A DNA stretch of 64,000 bases from assembly GCA_945903305.1 (NCBI GenBank), contig CAMDOA010000006.1, positions 1 to 64,000 on the forward strand, written 5' to 3'. Below the pieces are notes generated by a model. That model saw only the letters and a list, made by a program, of their open reading frames with translations, was not told the origin of the DNA and made no database searches. Shown piece by piece: positions 59,401 through 64,000 of the stretch. Positions within the stretch are counted from its first letter, which is position 1. Every line of letters begins with the position of its first letter. The position numbers were made by a program, and so were the translations under genes. The stretch is from Chitinophaga pinensis. GTDB taxonomy: Bacteria > Bacteroidota > Bacteroidia > Chitinophagales > UBA10324.

Positions 59401-59632
59401 ATGAGAATGTGTACCAATGTGATCGAAGGTCGGTAGTTCCAAACCAACACCCCGGAGATTCAGCAATTCCTCCCCCACTATACGCTCCACCGGCGACCGA
59501 AAAAGTATTTTCATTACATAAAAAAACAGCCGTTGGGCAATCTGTATTTTGCGCAACTAAAAAATAATTGTTGCTTAAAAACAGGAGAATGAAGAAGTGA
59601 AAAAAATTAATTTTCGTGGAGCGCATTTTCAA
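56474..59632 (-). CDS. Large secreted repeat protein with PKD-like domains and gliding-motility-associated C-terminus; paralog of 51487..56346
   Basis: 1052-aa; seven copies of the same repeat family; near-identical C-terminus WIPSAFTPNNDGANDLFMIYG...MLSGEKYLLKGDVTLIR. Confidence 0.92.
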   Translation of the reverse strand: MKMRSTKINFFHFFILLFLSNNYFLVAQNTDCPTAVFLCNENTFSVAGGAYSGGGIAESPGCWFGTTDLRSHWYTFSCTQSGTFTFSCIPLISGTDFDFALYNITCSGPGVCNLGTLVSCNYALPGGNGTTGIGCANGAGCSGAININLNQTYALLINRFSAASTSGFTLSFGGTSQLGMVAAFTNTTACAGMPVQFTNCSSKGVGVTYSWEFGDGGISTVQNPSHIYANGGIYNAQLIVSNGTCSDTIVHQVIITTGPTVTIAPFPSVICAGQSVALTANGAATYTWSPTINLTASTGTTVTASPQVSTTYTITGTTNGCTGTATAAITISALTTVNSSPAASTICAGDSVLLTGSGANTYSWSPSSGLNISTGSLVMAAPSVTTTYVLTGTNAAGCNGFDTTIIIVNPQPTISFNPVAPSICIGGNILITTSGANIYSWSPSIALSATNVAIVTATPTVTSTYSVFATDINGCTNTNTVVVTVNPLPVIAVIPIAPSICSGDSVVLNASGGSTYSWSPSTGLNNSTSVSVTASPLTNTTYTLIGTSGVGCSAQTTVAVNVLPNLTINILPSNPTICSGASVSVTSSGAASYVWSPSSGLNNSTSATVNASPDSTTNYSVIGTGTNGCTAASSTIITVNTLPIVTINPGVATICFGENIQLNAIGANSYLWTPAATLNSNNISNPIATPVASTIYTVIGTDANGCSTSAYTDIFVNPLPIVTVNSTSSMFCPGASVVLTASGAVNYLWSPSTGLNTNNTAIVTATPANAIGYSVTGTDANGCSATAYSTLTLDPFPIASYSVFLNNGCEPLIVQFENTSFNGVTAAWSFGDGSSGNGNLIQHNYFAGTYDVIMIAFNASGCADTSIQNAAVTVLPTPTAYFNMNPPAPGNFPYTDNLFNFTNTSSGAITYNWNFGDNTSDTSFNTTHSFGEPGEFYVVLTAFASNGCSDTAHSPIIIIEGEPKPWIPSAFTPNNDGANDLFMIYGIAIATLDFKVFDRWGELVFQTKDYSVGWDGNFHGLKSSTDVYVYVAEVEMLSGEKYLLKGDVTLIR

Positions 59633-59689
59633 GGCGGAAAAATAACATAGCCATTGTTACAATGAAAATTCATTCCGATGAAATCAAAC

Positions 59690-60799
59690 TCATTCAGCAT
59701 TTGGAGAAATGATGCTGACAACCGGATAGTGATCTGATAAATCTTCACCAATCACTTTAAAACTATTTATATTCCATCGCGGGTCAATTAATAAATAATC
59801 AATTCTGAAAATCGGAAGCCAGTAATCATAAGTAAATCCTATTCCCCAACTCTTTTCTAAAAAAGCATCTTGCAGATTTCCGCGCAGAGAATTATAAGTA
59901 AATGAAGATGGCACATCATTAAAATCGCCACAAACAAAAACCGGATACGGCGAAGCCCGAATGTGTTTTGCCACCACTTGCACTTGCGCTCCGCGTGTTA
60001 CATAAGTTTTTTTCATTTTACTGAAAATAGATTTTCCTGCTTTCAGATTTAATGCGCTGTCGTTTTCAAATCCAATGGCTTCATAATCTTTATAATTTAA
60101 ATGAAAACTTTGCAGGTGAACATTGTAAACGCGCACCACTCTTGCTGGGGTTTTTATATCAGTATAAATACATGCCTTTGATTCTTTTCCGTTTATAATA
60201 ACACTTCCTTTTCCGATAATCGGATACCTGCTGTATGTGCACATTCCCCAGTGCTCATACTTTTCTACCGTGTTTGTTTTTTTAAAATAGTGGTAATCCA
60301 GGTTTAATAATTTGGTAATGTCTTTTTCATTCGACCAACCCTTGTAAAAACCACTGCTGTAAAATTCCTGAAAGCAAAGAATATCCGGTTGTTCATCGAC
60401 CAGCATTTTATAAATATTGCTTTTAGTATCACTGTTGTGTTCCCAATTGTATAAATCAAAATTGCGAACATTGTAGCTCATCAATTTAATACTACCCGAA
60501 TCTGTTTCGTTCGCATTTTGTTTTGAAAATTGAAACGAGAACACATGAAAAAAAACAGGACTCGAAATTAAAATGGCAATAAAAGGAATGAATGCATACT
60601 TGATTCTTACAATGATCCAAAAGATCAAAACAATAAAATTTAAAATCAATATCGGAATAAAAGCCAATCCGAAAAATGCAATTATCCATGCTTTTCCGGG
60701 AGGGAAATAGCCAGCGCTCACGCTCACTAATAAACACATGGCAATCATTGCTGATACTATCACCATTGACCTTCGTAAAAATGTGAGCAGCTTTTTCAA
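59690..60799 (-). CDS. Endonuclease/exonuclease/phosphatase family protein with N-terminal TM segments
   Basis: 369-aa; IKLMSYNVRNFDLYNWE, DILCFQEFYSSG, VFVCGDFNDVPSSFTYNSL, DLSDHYPVVSII. Confidence 0.93.
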   Translation of the reverse strand: MKKLLTFLRRSMVIVSAMIAMCLLVSVSAGYFPPGKAWIIAFFGLAFIPILILNFIVLIFWIIVRIKYAFIPFIAILISSPVFFHVFSFQFSKQNANETDSGSIKLMSYNVRNFDLYNWEHNSDTKSNIYKMLVDEQPDILCFQEFYSSGFYKGWSNEKDITKLLNLDYHYFKKTNTVEKYEHWGMCTYSRYPIIGKGSVIINGKESKACIYTDIKTPARVVRVYNVHLQSFHLNYKDYEAIGFENDSALNLKAGKSIFSKMKKTYVTRGAQVQVVAKHIRASPYPVFVCGDFNDVPSSFTYNSLRGNLQDAFLEKSWGIGFTYDYWLPIFRIDYLLIDPRWNINSFKVIGEDLSDHYPVVSIISPNAE

Positions 60800-60801
60800 T
60801 A

Positions 60802-61707
60802 TCAGTTTCTGCTTTCTTTAAATAATATTTCCTTCTCTTCAGCGCTTAAACTTTCGTAACCCGATTTGCTTATTTTATCGAGTATTGAATCAATTTTTTT
60901 TTGTTTATCAATTTCTTTTTTTCTTACCGATGGTTTCGCTTCGGTTCTTGTGTAAGTCACTTGCATTTTTTTTCTTCCTGAAAAAACAGAAACAATGGCA
61001 TCAGCCGCTTTATTAAACCAAAGCGATAAATCATTTCCGTTTCGGTACGAAGCAATATAAATGTACCCGAACAACGCGCCGCCAAGATGTGCAATGTGTC
61101 CTCCGGCATTTCCACTGAAGTTGATGCTGATAATATCAATGCCTACAAAAATGGCTGCCAACCATTTCAATCGTATTGACCAGATGAAAAGCATGATGGT
61201 GTAATCAGGAATTAATACTGCCGCGGCAACAATGATTGCCATAATGCCCGCTGATGCACCAATGCACGAACTCTGGTCAACTACATTATTGAAGTATGGA
61301 AATATATTATAGAACAAAATATAAAGCCCGCCACCAAACCAGCTTCCCATCATATATACCGGAAGTATTTTTTTATTGCCGAGAAAGTCAGTTAGAATGC
61401 TTCCGATCCAGAATAACCATAGCATATTGAATATCAGGTGAAATAATTCGAAGTGGGTGAAGCCATAAGTAATTATGGTCCACGGGTGATAAAGCAGATT
61501 TGATAAGCCGGAGGGAAGCGCCAGAATAAAATAGGGATAGGAAATAAAATGCTGAACATTGAAATCGCTCGCACTTAAAAAAGCAAAGAGCGAAATCATC
61601 CGTAATACTAAAAACACAATAATGTTTACGACAATTAACCGGCTAACCATTTTTCCGGTTAGAGAAAAGGTGTTTTTGATTTCGCGGATTAAAAAATTTT
61701 CTGCCAT
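60802..61707 (-). CDS. Rhomboid family intramembrane serine protease (copy 1)
   Basis: 301-aa; HLIFNMLWLFWIG, SSCIGASAGIMAI (catalytic Ser region), GGHIAHLGGALFGYI. Confidence 0.92.
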   Translation of the reverse strand: MAENFLIREIKNTFSLTGKMVSRLIVVNIIVFLVLRMISLFAFLSASDFNVQHFISYPYFILALPSGLSNLLYHPWTIITYGFTHFELFHLIFNMLWLFWIGSILTDFLGNKKILPVYMMGSWFGGGLYILFYNIFPYFNNVVDQSSCIGASAGIMAIIVAAAVLIPDYTIMLFIWSIRLKWLAAIFVGIDIISINFSGNAGGHIAHLGGALFGYIYIASYRNGNDLSLWFNKAADAIVSVFSGRKKMQVTYTRTEAKPSVRKKEIDKQKKIDSILDKISKSGYESLSAEEKEILFKESRN

Positions 61708-62543
61708 CAGAAAAAATCCTTGCGGGTTTTATTCCAGTACTTAATCATAATGAAACCAAACAACATTCCGCCGAGGTGAGCAAAGTGTGCAACACCGGCT
61801 TGTGTTCCGCTTACTCCGGCATACAATTCAAATGCCCCATAAAATATCACAAAGTATTTTGCCTTGATTGGAATGGGCGGAAACATCAGATACAAATAAG
61901 TATTCGGAAACAACATACCAAAAGCAAGCAACACACCGAACACAGCGCCCGATGCACCCACCACCGGAATGTTGGCTTCCATTGAAGTGAGTTTTTGCGC
62001 AAGAATTTTCGCCTGTAAAATCATGGATGAATCAGCAGGGTTTTGCGACCACACGCCCATTAAATTATTTGCCTGATTAATGTAATCTGAATCGTACAAT
62101 AAATTCCGGTGACTCTCCAATAAAATTTTGAAATTGTCAATAGTAACGGATGAAAAAAATAAGTTGATTTCATTTTGAATTTGATAAATGTTGTAAGCAC
62201 TGAATGCCATATGTGTGAGCGCACCACCAATTCCGCATATTAGATAAAAGATCAAAAATCGTTTAGGCCCCCATACATTTTCCAGTACTGAACCGAACAT
62301 CCACAATGCAAACATATTACTGAAAATATGCATCATGCTGCCGTGCATGAACATGTGCGAGATGAATTCGTGTGGCTTGAAATATTCCGAGGTGAAAAAA
62401 AACAATCCGAGATATTGCGATAAATCAATATTGTAGGTATTCTGCAACACCACAGTTGCCAGGTACATCAGCCCATTAATAATGAGCAGATTTTTTACAA
62501 TCATCGGAAACCTATCGAAAGAAGTTGGTCTTAAATCACTCAT
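61707..62543 (-). CDS. Rhomboid family intramembrane serine protease (copy 2)
   Basis: 278-aa; HIFSNMFALWMFG, VVGASGAVFGVLLAFG, GVAHFAHLGGMLFGFI. Confidence 0.94.
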   Translation of the reverse strand: MSDLRPTSFDRFPMIVKNLLIINGLMYLATVVLQNTYNIDLSQYLGLFFFTSEYFKPHEFISHMFMHGSMMHIFSNMFALWMFGSVLENVWGPKRFLIFYLICGIGGALTHMAFSAYNIYQIQNEINLFFSSVTIDNFKILLESHRNLLYDSDYINQANNLMGVWSQNPADSSMILQAKILAQKLTSMEANIPVVGASGAVFGVLLAFGMLFPNTYLYLMFPPIPIKAKYFVIFYGAFELYAGVSGTQAGVAHFAHLGGMLFGFIMIKYWNKTRKDFF

Positions 62544-62579
62544 GAAATTTTATTAAGAATATTTTTTTGCGAAATATAA

Positions 62580-64000
62580 TTATGCAAGTTTCTCAAATTG
62601 TTTTTCAATATCACGCAGATGGAAAGTAACGAAAGTTGGTTTGCCTTCAGCGGTGTGCGATGGAGTTTCGCAACCGAATAATTCATCTAACAGATTTTTC
62701 ATTTCGCGCTCGGTGAGTCGTGTTCCGTTTTTTATGGCTGCTTGTTTTGCCAATTGCAAAGCAACTTCTTCGCGCTTGTTCAACTTCGGGGCTTGCATGC
62801 TTTGCTTGTACCCTTCAATCAGTTCTTCTAATAATTTCGATGGGTCTTTATCTTTTATATCAGATGGAGTTCCGTGAATCACCAAATCAGTATTGCCGAA
62901 TTCCTGGACATCAAAACCAAGTGCGCGTATCTCAGGAATAATTTCTTTCGCTATTTCAAAATCAGGAGTTGTTAAGTGCAGTGTTTGCGGAAACAATTGT
63001 TGTTGCGCCGCAGGAATATTGGAATTCAACTGCTGTAAATATTTTTCAAACAACACACGCTCGTGTGCCGAATGCTGGTCAACCAAAATAAATCCGGACT
63101 TGATTGCAGAGAGAATGTACTTGTCCTGCAAGTGAACCAGCACCTGTGTTTTTTCTTCGTTCGTAGTCAGTAATGGTTGATCTTCGGGAGTGGTTTCCCA
63201 CCGGCTTGGAATGGTAAATGTTCCGGTTGAAAATTCTGTGTCAGGAATGATTGCTACATCTTCTCCCTTGCGTGAATCAGAATACAAATCTTTCCAGTTA
63301 TTTTGATTCGATAATGTTCGGGAATCAATTTGTTTGTATGGCGAATAATCAGGGTTCAGTTTCGGATTTGGTTCATCCATCATTTCTTTATTCGGTCGTG
63401 AGAAACTGGTGTTCTGATTGAAACGGTTTTCGTCATTAAAATCCAGCGAAGGCGAAACAGAATATTTTCCCAATGCGCGTTTCACTGCTGATAAAATGAA
63501 AGTGTAAATGATTCGTTCGTCTTCAAATTTTATTTCCTGCTTGGTGGGATGCACATTTATATCAATACGAGCAGGGTCTATTTCCAAAAACAAAACATAA
63601 AACGCAAACGACTCTCGTGGCAGCAATTCATAAAACGCACTGGTCACGGCATGATTCAGGTAACTGCTTTTAATGAAGCGGTTGTTCACGAAAAAAAATT
63701 GTTCGCCTCGTGTCTTCTTTGCCGCTTCAGGTTTACCAATGAAGCCAATGATATTTGTAACAGTGGTTTGCTCTTCCACCGGTACTAACCGCTCATTGTA
63801 ATTATGCCCGAACAAACCCACAATGCGCTGACGAAGATTGACTGCATTCAGGTGATACACTTCCACTCCGTTGTGATGCAACTGAAAATTTATTTCGGGA
63901 TGTGCAAGCGCAATGCGTGTGAATTCGTCAATGATGTGTTTTGTTTCTACCGGATTGCTTTTTAAAAAATTGCGGCGCGCCGGCACATTGTAAAAAAGAT
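62580..64000 (-). CDS. mutL: DNA mismatch repair protein MutL (5' end outside the window)
   Basis: Frame stays open to the edge reading ...LFYNVPARRNFLKSNPVE; FFVNNRFIKSSYLNHAV, DINVHPTKQEIKFEDE, LVDQHSAHERVLFE. Confidence 0.96.
   Translation of the reverse strand, partial: LFYNVPARRNFLKSNPVETKHIIDEFTRIALAHPEINFQLHHNGVEVYHLNAVNLRQRIVGLFGHNYNERLVPVEEQTTVTNIIGFIGKPEAAKKTRGEQFFFVNNRFIKSSYLNHAVTSAFYELLPRESFAFYVLFLEIDPARIDINVHPTKQEIKFEDERIIYTFILSAVKRALGKYSVSPSLDFNDENRFNQNTSFSRPNKEMMDEPNPKLNPDYSPYKQIDSRTLSNQNNWKDLYSDSRKGEDVAIIPDTEFSTGTFTIPSRWETTPEDQPLLTTNEEKTQVLVHLQDKYILSAIKSGFILVDQHSAHERVLFEKYLQQLNSNIPAAQQQLFPQTLHLTTPDFEIAKEIIPEIRALGFDVQEFGNTDLVIHGTPSDIKDKDPSKLLEELIEGYKQSMQAPKLNKREEVALQLAKQAAIKNGTRLTEREMKNLLDELFGCETPSHTAEGKPTFVTFHLRDIEKQFEKLA

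Noticed and set aside
51487-59632. Regularly spaced repeats resembling a CRISPR-like array
   Set aside because: Periodicity is about 230 bp, protein-coding and degenerate; it encodes Ig-like domains, with no short identical direct repeats or spacers and no cas genes.

Overview
The window is a contiguous piece of a Bacteroidota chromosome (codon usage, T9SS sorting domains, gliding-motility C-termini and TAnnTTYG promoter-like boxes). I see no tRNA, rRNA, CRISPR array or insertion sequence. The left part (about 1-15.4 kb) is a Kir-type K+ channel gene followed by a large minus-strand respiratory locus: alternative complex III (actABCDEF), aa3-type cytochrome c oxidase (coxB, coxA, two subunit III genes, subunit IV), heme O synthase and SCO1/SenC. 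Next come a lipoprotein gene and an unusual three-part protein (alkaline phosphatase-superfamily + TPR + sulfotransferase) with a 68-aa upstream ORF. Two tandem T9SS-exported paralogs follow, one with an in-frame TAA inside its signal-peptide region. Then atpDC and a three-gene minus-strand set of repeat-rich, tail-fibre-like secreted proteins. The middle is housekeeping (glyS, gmk, apaG, metF) and a capsule/exopolysaccharide-type cluster (membrane protein, asparagine synthase, GT4, Wza-like, Wzc-like with a Tyr/Gly tail, WecA/MraY-like). The right part has thyA-folA, a P-type ATPase, an AI-2E family permease, two giant gliding-motility-associated repeat proteins, an endonuclease/exonuclease/phosphatase protein, two rhomboids and a mutL truncated by the window edge. 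The items most worth a second look are the AP-TPR-sulfotransferase fusion with its small partner, the nonsense codon in the T9SS paralog, the interleaved repeat architecture of the tail-fibre-like genes, and a recurrent promoter-like box very close to start codons.
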